NCBI GenBank assembly: GCA_964408175.1 | Contig: CAYOYL010000079.1 | Location: 1-5,518, forward strand | Source of the DNA: JAFGKM01 sp964408175 | GTDB lineage: Bacteria; Ratteibacteria; UBA8468; B48-G9; JAFGKM01 | Reading direction: 5' to 3' | DNA: 5,518 nt | Shown: positions 1 to 5,284 of the stretch, in pieces | Layout of the letters: each line of letters begins with the position of its first letter | Position numbering within the stretch: position 1 is the first letter of the stretch | Program-made: the position numbers and the translations under genes | Notes under the pieces: model-generated | What the model saw: the letters and a program-made list of their open reading frames with translations, nothing else | Databases searched by the model: none | What the model was told of the DNA's origin: nothing

Positions 1-381
1 GAAGCAGGTGTGGTAGCGATATTCTCTACAAATATACTGGAGAAAAAGACGCCTGTCATCTTTGGTAACGGGGAGCAGACAAGGGACTTTATTTACATTG
101 AAGATGTGGTTGACGCCAACCTGATAATGCTGGGAAACAACGTAAATGGTATTTTCAACGTAGGGACAGGTATAGAAACAAGCGTCAACCATATCTTTGC
201 CTATCTAAGAAAATCTTCAGGCCTTGACCTTAAAAATGTATATGCTGAGCCGAGAAGAGGAGAGGTCATAAGAAGTTGTATCTCTCCTGAAAAGATAACC
301 CGCTTAACAGGTTGGTATTCCTCTATTAAGATAGAAGATGGTATCAGGAGAACCTTTGAGTGGTTCAAAAAGACTCAGTAA
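1..381 (+). CDS. NAD-dependent epimerase/dehydratase, C-terminal part (5' end outside window)
   Basis: This is the C-terminal part, about 126 residues, of an extended short-chain dehydrogenase that acts on nucleotide sugars, of the UDP-glucose 4-epimerase (GalE/RfbB-like) type. The frame is open from the first base (E-A-G-V-V-A-I-F), so the GTG at position 10 is an internal Val, not a start. Family landmarks in order are 'PVIFGNGEQTRDFIYIEDVV', the substrate-domain block that normally reads (I/V)(F/Y)G(D/N)G.Q.RDF.(Y/H)V.D; then 'FNVGTGIETSV'; then 'EPRRGEVIRS', matching the conserved R.GE; then 'GWYSSIKIEDGIRRTFEWFK', the usual terminal LGW.P...L.eGl..T..w. The N-terminal Rossmann fold and the catalytic Tyr-X-X-X-Lys lie upstream of the window. 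Family members are usually about 300-330 residues, so over half is missing. They are cytoplasmic and serve surface polysaccharide or nucleotide-sugar synthesis; whether this one is an epimerase or a dehydratase cannot be told from this fragment. The stop codon lies inside the 3' end of the convergent pseudopilin gene. Confidence 0.9.
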   Translation, partial: EAGVVAIFSTNILEKKTPVIFGNGEQTRDFIYIEDVVDANLIMLGNNVNGIFNVGTGIETSVNHIFAYLRKSSGLDLKNVYAEPRRGEVIRSCISPEKITRLTGWYSSIKIEDGIRRTFEWFKKTQ

Positions 382-1058
382 GAGGTGGATTCCCACTCAG
401 GTCCGCTGGTAAAAACATTATAGTCTCTGAATGCGAGGTTCAGTACCTTTTGTCCGTGGTTGAGGTGGTGCCAGAAGCACCTTACTATAGGTACCTGTCC
501 CCTGTGCCTTTCATGGGATGCCTGCCATAACTTGGCCTCTTTCCATGAAACAAAATCATCCCCGTTGGTATTTGCTGCTAATGCTGTCTCGGGGTCCACG
601 CTGTCCATAAACCAGTTACATTCGTTAGGGTTGAATTCGTAGATATAACTATTAGCGGTTATCTCTGGATTGCGTTGGTTAAAACCGTCAAGTCCTCCTG
701 TGTGTTTTTCAGAAGGTTCTCCACCGGGAATCTGGTCGGGTGGTATATCATTTGTCTCAGGATAAGATGTATGACCGTTCCCATTTTTGCCCCTGTTAAT
801 GTCTGTGAGACAATAGTAGTTACCGGTTGAGGCTAAATAAGAAGGGTATAGATTAGAAAGCCATGGTGGATAATCATCATAGTCCTGATAGTACATCTCA
901 ATTGCCAGACTGAACTGGTGGAGGTTGTTTATACAGTTTGCCTGTCTGCCTTTTTCTCTTGCGGTTGATAGAGCTGGTAACAACTGCCCTGCAAGCATAG
1001 ATATAATAGCTATAACCACTAAAAGTTCAATCAGTGTAAACCCTCTATTTTTTGTCAT
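375..1058 (-). CDS. Type II secretion / type IV pilin-like pseudopilin (prepilin N-terminal methylation domain)
   Basis: This is a 227-residue prepilin-like protein. The N-terminus has a short basic leader (MTKNRG), a prepilin peptidase site after Gly6, Phe at mature position 1 and Glu at mature position 5 (FTLIE). A hydrophobic helix follows to about residue 30 and is typical of class III signal peptides; the mature protein would be about 221 residues. Next come the 'LLPAL..AREKGRQANC' and 'NNLHQFSLAIEMYYQDYDDYPP' blocks common in the large pseudopilin families of planctomycete- and omnitroph-like bacteria. The C-terminus (residues 189-222) has a 'PIVRCFWHH' and 'VLNLAFRDYNVF' block at the place where relatives carry an F.DGH(V) motif; here it reads R-D-Y-N. 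Four cysteines (42, 83, 147, 194) could form disulphides outside the cytoplasm. The product probably sits in the inner membrane as a pseudopilus or envelope-fibre subunit. The ATG has an AGGAGG site 4 bases upstream. The gene starts inside the HEAT-repeat gene, which implies co-transcription. Confidence 0.9.
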   Translation of the reverse strand: MTKNRGFTLIELLVVIAIISMLAGQLLPALSTAREKGRQANCINNLHQFSLAIEMYYQDYDDYPPWLSNLYPSYLASTGNYYCLTDINRGKNGNGHTSYPETNDIPPDQIPGGEPSEKHTGGLDGFNQRNPEITANSYIYEFNPNECNWFMDSVDPETALAANTNGDDFVSWKEAKLWQASHERHRGQVPIVRCFWHHLNHGQKVLNLAFRDYNVFTSGPEWESTSY

Positions 1059-1740
1059 TTCCCCTCCTTTCCTTTATCAAACTGTATGCTATCTCTTTTA
1101 TCTTGTCTTCCTGGTCATTATAGTAAAGGTTCCACAGTCTGCTCTCTGTCTCAGCATCTATATCATACTTTCCCACTATTTGTAAAGCAGTCTCTCTAAT
1201 CTGCACATCTTCCTTCGTGTCTTCCGCAATGTTAAGTAGCGTATCTTTATACTCTATGCCTGCAGAACCAACGTAAGAAAGTATTTTAGCCTTGGTCTCT
1301 GAGTCCTCTTCTGGAAACCTTTCCATTATAAGTGAGATATTCTCTTTATCAAGCCTTATCAACACTTCCATTGCTATATATTTTATGTCTTTACCTGTCT
1401 CGTTGAGCAGTGCAACGAGTTGCTCTTTGTCAATCCTTCCCAAACTTGTAGCAGCGGTTCTTTTCATTGAAAGGTCGGCGTCCTCTTTAACTATTTTTAT
1501 CAGGTGGGGCACAGCAGATTTCAACTCGAGTCTGCCGACCTCGTACATGGCAAACTTTCTTACTTCGGGTGAGCCGCTGGCAAGTTTTTTTATATAGTCT
1601 CTCGGCCCTGGAACTCCACCTTTTCCTGCCTGCCATCCAATAACTCTAATAATGGAAAACAGAATAAAGAACAAACTTACCCAGAAGACTATCTTCTTCT
1701 TGTTAGACAGTTTACTATAAAAATCTTTAAGGTGTTCCAT
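1045..1740 (-). CDS. Membrane-anchored HEAT-repeat protein
   Basis: This is a 231-residue protein. A lysine-rich N-terminus (SKLSNKKK, residues 9-16) precedes one hydrophobic segment at about 17-35 (IVFWVSLFFILFSIIRVIGW). By the positive-inside rule the N-terminus is cytoplasmic and the rest lies on the outer face of the inner membrane. From about residue 46 to the end there are five to six helical pairs of about 30 residues with the HEAT pattern. Examples are 'SPEVRKFAMYEVGRLELKSAVPHLIKIV' (57-84), 'ADLSMKRTAATSLGRIDKEQLVALL' (88-112), 'KDIKYIAMEVLIRL' (117-130), 'SETKAKILSYVGSAG' (147-161) and 'EDVQIRETALQIVGKYD' (177-193). HEAT arrays are protein-binding scaffolds; no catalytic motif is visible. 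The ATG has AGGA 7 bases upstream. The gene overlaps the pseudopilin start by 14 bases and is preceded by a consensus promoter, so the two probably form one operon. A partner role in assembling the pseudopilin is inference. Confidence 0.85.
   Translation of the reverse strand: MEHLKDFYSKLSNKKKIVFWVSLFFILFSIIRVIGWQAGKGGVPGPRDYIKKLASGSPEVRKFAMYEVGRLELKSAVPHLIKIVKEDADLSMKRTAATSLGRIDKEQLVALLNETGKDIKYIAMEVLIRLDKENISLIMERFPEEDSETKAKILSYVGSAGIEYKDTLLNIAEDTKEDVQIRETALQIVGKYDIDAETESRLWNLYYNDQEDKIKEIAYSLIKERRGNDKK
1063..1068 (-). promoter_or_regulatory. Ribosome binding site of the pseudopilin, inside the upstream gene
   Basis: On the minus strand AGGAGG (1068 to 1063) stands 4 bases before the pseudopilin ATG at 1058-1056. 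It lies within the last codons of the HEAT-repeat gene, whose stop codon (TAG, 1047-1045) is 14 bases into the pseudopilin gene. This strong site fixes the start, which also gives the expected short prepilin leader, and the arrangement suggests translational coupling. Confidence 0.8.
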
Positions 1741-1767
1741 TTTTTATTCCTGATGTTCAAATTATCT

Positions 1768-1794
1768 CTCATCCCTTGTATTCCAGAGGATGAG
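1768..1794 (-). other. Inverted repeat in the leader of the HEAT-repeat/pseudopilin transcript
   Basis: The arms CTCATCC (1768-1774) and GGATGAG (1788-1794) are perfectly complementary over 7 bases around a 13-base loop. They lie between the consensus promoter and the HEAT gene ribosome site (AGGA, 1751 to 1748), so the hairpin would form in the 5' untranslated leader. There is no following T-run, so it is not a classic terminator. It could stabilise the leader or bind a regulator, or it could be chance. Confidence 0.35.
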
Positions 1795-1831
1795 GAAGGA
1801 TGCCCATTTACTTTATTTCTCTACCTATTTT

Positions 1832-1860
1832 ATTATACAATAATGTTTTCAAAATGTCAA
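1832..1860 (-). promoter_or_regulatory. Perfect-consensus sigma-70 promoter for the HEAT-repeat/pseudopilin operon
   Basis: On the minus strand TTGACA (1860 to 1855) is followed by exactly 17 bases and then TATAAT (1837 to 1832), a 12 of 12 match at optimal spacing. Transcription would start near 1825, leaving a leader of about 85 nucleotides before the ATG at 1740. The promoter begins about 40 bases after the stop of the upstream dehydrogenase gene. The operon therefore need not depend on read-through, and no clear terminator is visible between them. Confidence 0.75.
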
Positions 1861-1899
1861 TTTTTTGGCTTCTCTCCTCAATCCCCTTCAAATCTCTCT

Positions 1900-2919
1900 T
1901 TACAACTCAAAGACTATCTTGGATGCCTCTCTGTTTTTCAGCATCTCAAACCCTTTCTCTATCTGGGAAAAAGGCAGGGTGTGAGAATAAAAACTCTTCA
2001 GATTAATTATCTTCATCCTTGTTAGGTCCAGCAGGTAGTTGTGGGCTGCAACCTCTCCTGTCCGGGCTCTCAGTATCTTTGTCTCGTCAATATCTTTTAA
2101 CGCATCCGCACTCGTGAAGGTGGCGTAAGGAGAGATTTTACCGTTTTCTGCGAGCATACCGCAGGCTTCCGTGAAGAGTTTTACGTCCCCTGCAGTATCA
2201 ATAATGTAGTCTGCTCCCCTGTCGTTGGTGATTTCCATAACCCTCTTTACCATATCCTCTTTGGTATTGTTTACTGTGTAATTTGCCCCGAATCTCTTTA
2301 TCTTTTCCAGCGGCTCGTCTCTTCTTGCAACGACAATAAGGGGGTAAGCACCAAGTATTTTTGAAAACAGGCACATTGATGAACCCACAGGACCTGAACC
2401 GAGAACAACAACGCTTTTGTTCAGCGTAACACCCATATCTGCCACATATCCGGATGTCTCTTTCAGTGTGATTAGCATAATGGCTTCACCAGGAGAGATG
2501 TTTATATCAGTCGGAATCTGCAACTGGTAGCGCTCATACCCTATTTCTGTCTCAGGATGGTCTTCTCTCAGTGCCTTACTGTCGGTGACCAGTCCATATT
2601 CAGCAAATCCTCCCCATACGGAATAATATTCTCCCAGTTTTTTACCCTGATAAACCGCTGTAGGTCTCAGGTATTTCTCTCCTTTTTTTATGTATCTGAC
2701 CTTATCTCCTGTTTGTATCACCGTTCCGATGCTTTCGTGTCCGAGTATCCCGGGGTATTTCTCTTCCCACGGCAGTTTCCCGTATATTATCTTCATATCT
2801 GTTCCCGAACATGTAGCCCATGCAGTAATCTTACAAAGGCATTGGTATGGACCTATCTCAGGCACAGGTACATCAACCAACCTTACGTCTCCTTTCCCTT
2901 CAGTAATTGCCGCTTTCAT
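1900..2919 (-). CDS. Zinc-type medium-chain alcohol dehydrogenase (MDR superfamily)
   Basis: This is a 339-residue oxidoreductase of typical length for zinc-dependent MDR dehydrogenases, which interconvert alcohols or polyols and carbonyl compounds with NAD(P)(H) in the cytoplasm. The GroES-like domain comes first. Catalytic-zinc ligand Cys37 lies in 'ATCSGTD', and His61-Glu62 lie in 'GILGHESIG'. Glu154 (LKETSGY) is a candidate for the remaining ligand. The Rossmann domain has 'VVVLGSGPVGSS' (170-181), with the dinucleotide loop G-S-G-P-V-G at 174-179. The structural-zinc lobe (about 85-110) has no cysteine, so only the catalytic zinc is expected. After the second Rossmann strand the sequence reads V-A-R-R-D-E, not the acidic residue that usually selects NAD; NADP preference is possible but uncertain. 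'CSGTD' is one residue longer than the common C-G-T-D. The ATG has AAGGAGG 7 bases upstream. The gene diverges from the amidohydrolase gene. The substrate cannot be named. Confidence 0.9.
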   Translation of the reverse strand: MKAAITEGKGDVRLVDVPVPEIGPYQCLCKITAWATCSGTDMKIIYGKLPWEEKYPGILGHESIGTVIQTGDKVRYIKKGEKYLRPTAVYQGKKLGEYYSVWGGFAEYGLVTDSKALREDHPETEIGYERYQLQIPTDINISPGEAIMLITLKETSGYVADMGVTLNKSVVVLGSGPVGSSMCLFSKILGAYPLIVVARRDEPLEKIKRFGANYTVNNTKEDMVKRVMEITNDRGADYIIDTAGDVKLFTEACGMLAENGKISPYATFTSADALKDIDETKILRARTGEVAAHNYLLDLTRMKIINLKSFYSHTLPFSQIEKGFEMLKNREASKIVFEL

Positions 2920-2973
2920 ATTTTTGCCTCCTTGTCATTTTTAAATGGAGAGGTTTTACACAGAGAATAGTGT

Positions 2974-3003
2974 AATATAATAAGGCAAAGAACGCAATTA
3001 CAA
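2974..3003 (-). promoter_or_regulatory. Candidate promoter of the MDR dehydrogenase
   Basis: On the minus strand TTGTAA (3003 to 2998, 4 of 6 matches) is separated by 18 bases from TATATT (2979 to 2974, 5 of 6). The predicted start near 2967 leaves a leader of about 48 nucleotides before the ATG at 2919. The stretch is AT-rich and correctly placed, but the match is weak and other hexamer pairs nearby are possible. Confidence 0.35.
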
Positions 3004-3022
3004 AATTTCCCTTCAGGGATTT
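3003..3022. promoter_or_regulatory. Small inverted repeat at the -35 region of the divergent promoters
   Basis: AAA (3003-3005) and TCCC (3008-3011) pair with GGGA (3016-3019) and TTT (3020-3022) around a TTCA loop, with two unpaired T residues on one side. It touches the candidate -35 of the minus-strand dehydrogenase and precedes a plus-strand TTGATA at 3021-3026, a position suited to an operator for a shared regulator. The arms are short, so chance is possible. Confidence 0.3.
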
Positions 3023-3049
3023 GATAACTTTTGTGATTTATGTTACATC
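3021..3049 (+). promoter_or_regulatory. Weak candidate promoter of the amidohydrolase gene
   Basis: TTGATA (3021-3026, 5 of 6 matches) is followed by 17 bases and TACATC (3044-3049, only 3 of 6), with a TG one base upstream of the -10 as in extended -10 promoters. The leader would be about 115 nucleotides. The poor -10 makes this tentative; it is listed because no better pair was seen before the gene. Confidence 0.25.
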
Positions 3050-3060
3050 TGAAGGTGACA
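3041..3060. promoter_or_regulatory. Imperfect 20-base palindrome, candidate operator
   Basis: TGTTAC (3041-3046), 8 bases, then GTGACA (3055-3060) form an inverted repeat with one G/T mismatch in six pairs and one further pair inside. Half-sites of this size and spacing are usual for dimeric helix-turn-helix repressors. It lies in the middle of the 253-base divergent region between dehydrogenase and amidohydrolase and overlaps the weak plus-strand -10 candidate. No regulator gene is present in the window. Confidence 0.35.
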
Positions 3061-3137
3061 ATATTTTTAGGATTTGAGATATCACTGTTTTAAATGACGT
3101 ATCATTATAAACAGAGAAAAAGATGTTTTTATCTTTT

Positions 3138-3165
3138 AAGGAGGGTTAAAGGGTATTTGGAGAGA
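3138..3165 (+). promoter_or_regulatory. Two Shine-Dalgarno-like sites before the amidohydrolase start
   Basis: AAGGAGGG at 3138-3145 is the strongest site but ends 27 bases before the ATG at 3173, too far for ordinary use. A weaker purine run, GGAGAGAG at 3159-3166, is at a usable distance and is probably the working site. The reading frame has a stop (TAA, 3137-3139) just upstream and no ATG, GTG or TTG in frame between, so ATG 3173 is the only reasonable start. Confidence 0.45.
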
Positions 3166-3172
3166 GAAGAAA

Positions 3173-4069
3173 ATGGCTATTCTGCAAGATATAAAGGTTA
3201 CGGTTGCTTCACTGCACTCTGTATTAATTTCTCCCCAGAGAAATCTTGCTCTTGTGAAACAGGCATGCGAATATGCACATAAGACAGGCGCAAAACTACT
3301 ACTTTTACCGGAGTTGATGCTTACCGGGCATGGGGGGCACCAAAAGATGATTGAAAATGCCGAGAAGGTTCCAGAAGGTCCTCTGAGTTCAGAAATAGTG
3401 AAAATGTCAAAGACTTATTCTTTGTGTATCTGCGCAGGCATTGCAGAAATTGACAATAATATTGTCTACAACAGCCAGATGGTGGCTGACAGAGGCAGGT
3501 ATCTGGGCATACAGAGAAAAATAAACTTGTCGGGGGACGAATATTCTTATTTCCGGGCGGGTGAATCCGTGAGGGTTTTTGATACCGGGGATATACGGTT
3601 TGGAATTACTATATGCTACGACAACCATTTCCCTGAACTGGGACTGATTCATAGCATCAATAATGTTGATTTAATCCTGGCTCCTCACGCTGCAAGAGAT
3701 GGAAAATGGGAGAAGAATCCTTCATCAAAATTCTGTATGCAGCGGATAAATGCCCGCCAGGAAAATTGGGAGATGATACACAGGGCAATGGCTTACCATA
3801 GCAACGCATATATCCTGTTATGCAACGCCGTAGGGTCTTCAACCGAAGGGATTGAAGGGGTGGAGGCAAATCACACAGGTACCGTAATGGGTATAGACCC
3901 GAATGGAGAAGTTTTTTTGAGAACTGCGAAGACAGATTTTACGGATGAATTAGCCACCGTGGAATTAAAAAAGGGGAAAAGAAAGATAAACCATAGTCCT
4001 GCTCAAAACAGAAGGCTCTATACAGTGCTTCACCTTCTGAGTGAGACAATAAGGTCAACATCGGGTTAA
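3173..4069 (+). CDS. Nitrilase-superfamily carbon-nitrogen hydrolase (amidohydrolase)
   Basis: This is a 298-residue cytoplasmic enzyme of the nitrilase superfamily, which hydrolyses amide, carbamoyl or nitrile C-N bonds through a cysteine acyl-enzyme. The catalytic triad is intact: Glu47 in 'LLLLPELMLTG', Lys116 in 'IQRKINL' and Cys148 in 'FGITICYDNHFPE'. A second conserved Glu, 123, sits in 'GDEYSYFRAGE', where the family reads E...F..G. Other landmarks are 'ILAPHAARDG' after the nucleophile (168-177) and 'ANHTGTVMGIDPNGEVF' (232-248), the family's late G.S...dp.G block. The length is normal for single-domain amidases such as N-carbamoyl-amino-acid, beta-ureidopropionase or carbamoylputrescine-type enzymes; the ICYD..FPE nucleophile elbow favours this amidase side over true nitrilases. 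The exact substrate cannot be assigned. The N-terminus (IKVTVASL...NLALVKQACEYAHKTGAKLLLLPE) matches the family's usual first strand and helix, supporting this start. An AstE-like deacylase gene follows 140 bases downstream on the same strand. Confidence 0.92.
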   Translation: MAILQDIKVTVASLHSVLISPQRNLALVKQACEYAHKTGAKLLLLPELMLTGHGGHQKMIENAEKVPEGPLSSEIVKMSKTYSLCICAGIAEIDNNIVYNSQMVADRGRYLGIQRKINLSGDEYSYFRAGESVRVFDTGDIRFGITICYDNHFPELGLIHSINNVDLILAPHAARDGKWEKNPSSKFCMQRINARQENWEMIHRAMAYHSNAYILLCNAVGSSTEGIEGVEANHTGTVMGIDPNGEVFLRTAKTDFTDELATVELKKGKRKINHSPAQNRRLYTVLHLLSETIRSTSG

Positions 4070-4130
4070 AACAGACAGTAATTTTTTCTCTATCTTCCGT
4101 GTGTTGAATTTTAAATCGGTGGTCAGCATC

Positions 4131-4159
4131 TTGAAAATTGGTATGAGGGAAAGAATAAA
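4131..4159 (+). promoter_or_regulatory. Weak candidate promoter before the AstE/AspA-like gene
   Basis: TTGAAA (4131-4136, 5 of 6 matches) is separated by 17 bases from AATAAA (4154-4159, 4 of 6). It lies in the 140-base gap after the amidohydrolase stop and would give a leader of about 45 nucleotides. It could provide extra expression of the deacylase, although the two genes may simply be co-transcribed; no terminator hairpin is visible in the gap. Confidence 0.3.
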
Positions 4160-4209
4160 ACAAAAAAGTAGACAGATTTGACACAAGAGAAATAGAACAG
4201 GAGAAAAGT

Positions 4210-5247
4210 ATGAGTAAAAGGAAGATGCTGCAAAGAGGTTCGTACCGCAAAGCGGGAAAAAGCCGTTCGCTGATAGACATCCCTACCTCCTTTCAGGGAG
4301 TTCGTCCACAGATACCCCTTTTACGGGTAAGAGGAGCCAGACCGGGACCGTTGACGGCTGTGACTGCATGCCAGCACGGAAGAGAGATTAACGGTATTGT
4401 TTCTGTTGCGGAATCTTTTTCTCAAATATGCGAGGATGAGGTCTCCGGAGATATCATCTTTCTGCCCGTTATGAATCCACTGGCTGTCAGAATGCACCAG
4501 CAGGAGTATCCTTTTGAATATGCACGTTTCTGTCAAAGTGTTACGCACGGTTGTAACATGAACAGGTCGTGGAACGTAAAGGATGAAAGAAGAGATACCT
4601 ATGCCGGAACTATTACGGAATTTGTCTGGAAGAATTTTCTCCGTTATGCCGATTTGATACTTGACTTTCATGGATGGGCAAGTCTTTCGCTGGCATGGAC
4701 ACTTAAAAAAGATATGGAGACACTGCTTGCATTCGGGCTCCCCTGGAATGTGCTCATAAAGCAACAGACACATAAAACTGAAGAAGGTTTTTTGGAAACA
4801 GCATCATATAGTTCAGGTATTACCCATATAACGGTTGAGTTATCACCTCAGAATATACTTTCTAATGAGTCTGTGGAATACGGCAGGCGTGGTATTATGA
4901 ACCTTCTGTATCATACAGGACAGTTGAAAGGAAAACCTGAACTACCGGCAGAACAATACATCTTCCCGGCGGAAGGAGAAAAAGATATAGTTGTCAAATC
5001 GCCGTCTGAAGGTATTGTTGTTTTTGATGTTGTCAAAGGGCAGATTGTCCAGAAAGGAGAGCGTATACTGAGGATATTGTCGCTTGATACACTTGAAACG
5101 ATATATGAGGCAGAGGCTCCGCAAAGGTCAGTGGTTTTCTTCAAAGACGGAGGGTTATGGGGAGACCACCTGCCGAGTGACATAACGTATCCGGGACAGA
5201 TGGTTGCACTCCTTAAGGTTATAAAAGAGACTATACGCAACAAATAG
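4210..5247 (+). CDS. Succinylglutamate desuccinylase/aspartoacylase (AstE/AspA) family zinc deacylase
   Basis: This is a 345-residue zinc hydrolase of the AstE/AspA branch of the M14-like fold, whose members remove an acyl group from an N-acyl amino acid or related amine. The first zinc motif H-x-x-E is His56 and Glu59 in 'TACQHGREING', where most relatives have HG(D/N)E. The third zinc ligand is His154 in 'ADLILDFHGWAS'. The substrate-binding element normally written DLNR.FPG appears as 'GCNMNRSW' (114-121), with Arg119 kept. 'NPLAVR' (89-94) is also typical. Glu210 in 'ITHITVELS' matches the catalytic glutamate. The C-terminal region from about 245 forms the small beta-barrel usual in this family, with 'SPSEGIVVFDVVKGQIVQKGERILRI' resembling a biotinyl/lipoyl-type turn pattern. 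The ATG has AGGAG 6 bases upstream and an in-frame stop at 4156, so the start is secure. The substrate is unknown; nearness to the amidohydrolase suggests a shared pathway for an acylated or amide compound. Confidence 0.88.
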   Translation: MSKRKMLQRGSYRKAGKSRSLIDIPTSFQGVRPQIPLLRVRGARPGPLTAVTACQHGREINGIVSVAESFSQICEDEVSGDIIFLPVMNPLAVRMHQQEYPFEYARFCQSVTHGCNMNRSWNVKDERRDTYAGTITEFVWKNFLRYADLILDFHGWASLSLAWTLKKDMETLLAFGLPWNVLIKQQTHKTEEGFLETASYSSGITHITVELSPQNILSNESVEYGRRGIMNLLYHTGQLKGKPELPAEQYIFPAEGEKDIVVKSPSEGIVVFDVVKGQIVQKGERILRILSLDTLETIYEAEAPQRSVVFFKDGGLWGDHLPSDITYPGQMVALLKVIKETIRNK

Positions 5248-5284
5248 TGTCCTTTGCGCCCTAAAATCCGACATAAGGAAATGC

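Noticed and set aside
1732..2025. 97-codon plus-strand frame over the promoter region
   Set aside because: It lies opposite the consensus promoter and the dehydrogenase 3' end, with Phe/Leu-rich composition typical of antisense translation of AT-rich DNA.
3123..3149. Possible 8-residue leader peptide (ATG at 3123, TAA at 3147)
   Set aside because: It has no good ribosome site of its own and no attenuator-like codon run or terminator hairpin after it.
3094..3282. Short plus-strand frame overlapping the amidohydrolase start
   Set aside because: It runs out of frame through the conserved amidohydrolase N-terminus, has no recognisable domain and ends in Cys-rich, shadow-like sequence.
4178..4183. 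Perfect -35 hexamer TTGACA before the AstE/AspA-like gene
   Set aside because: At 16 to 18 bases downstream the sequence is purine-rich and contains the ribosome site, with no -10 resemblance; a start there would also remove the leader.
3939..4280. 113-codon minus-strand frame over the gap between the two hydrolase genes
   Set aside because: It overlaps both strongly supported plus-strand genes, its composition is shadow-like and no motif is seen.
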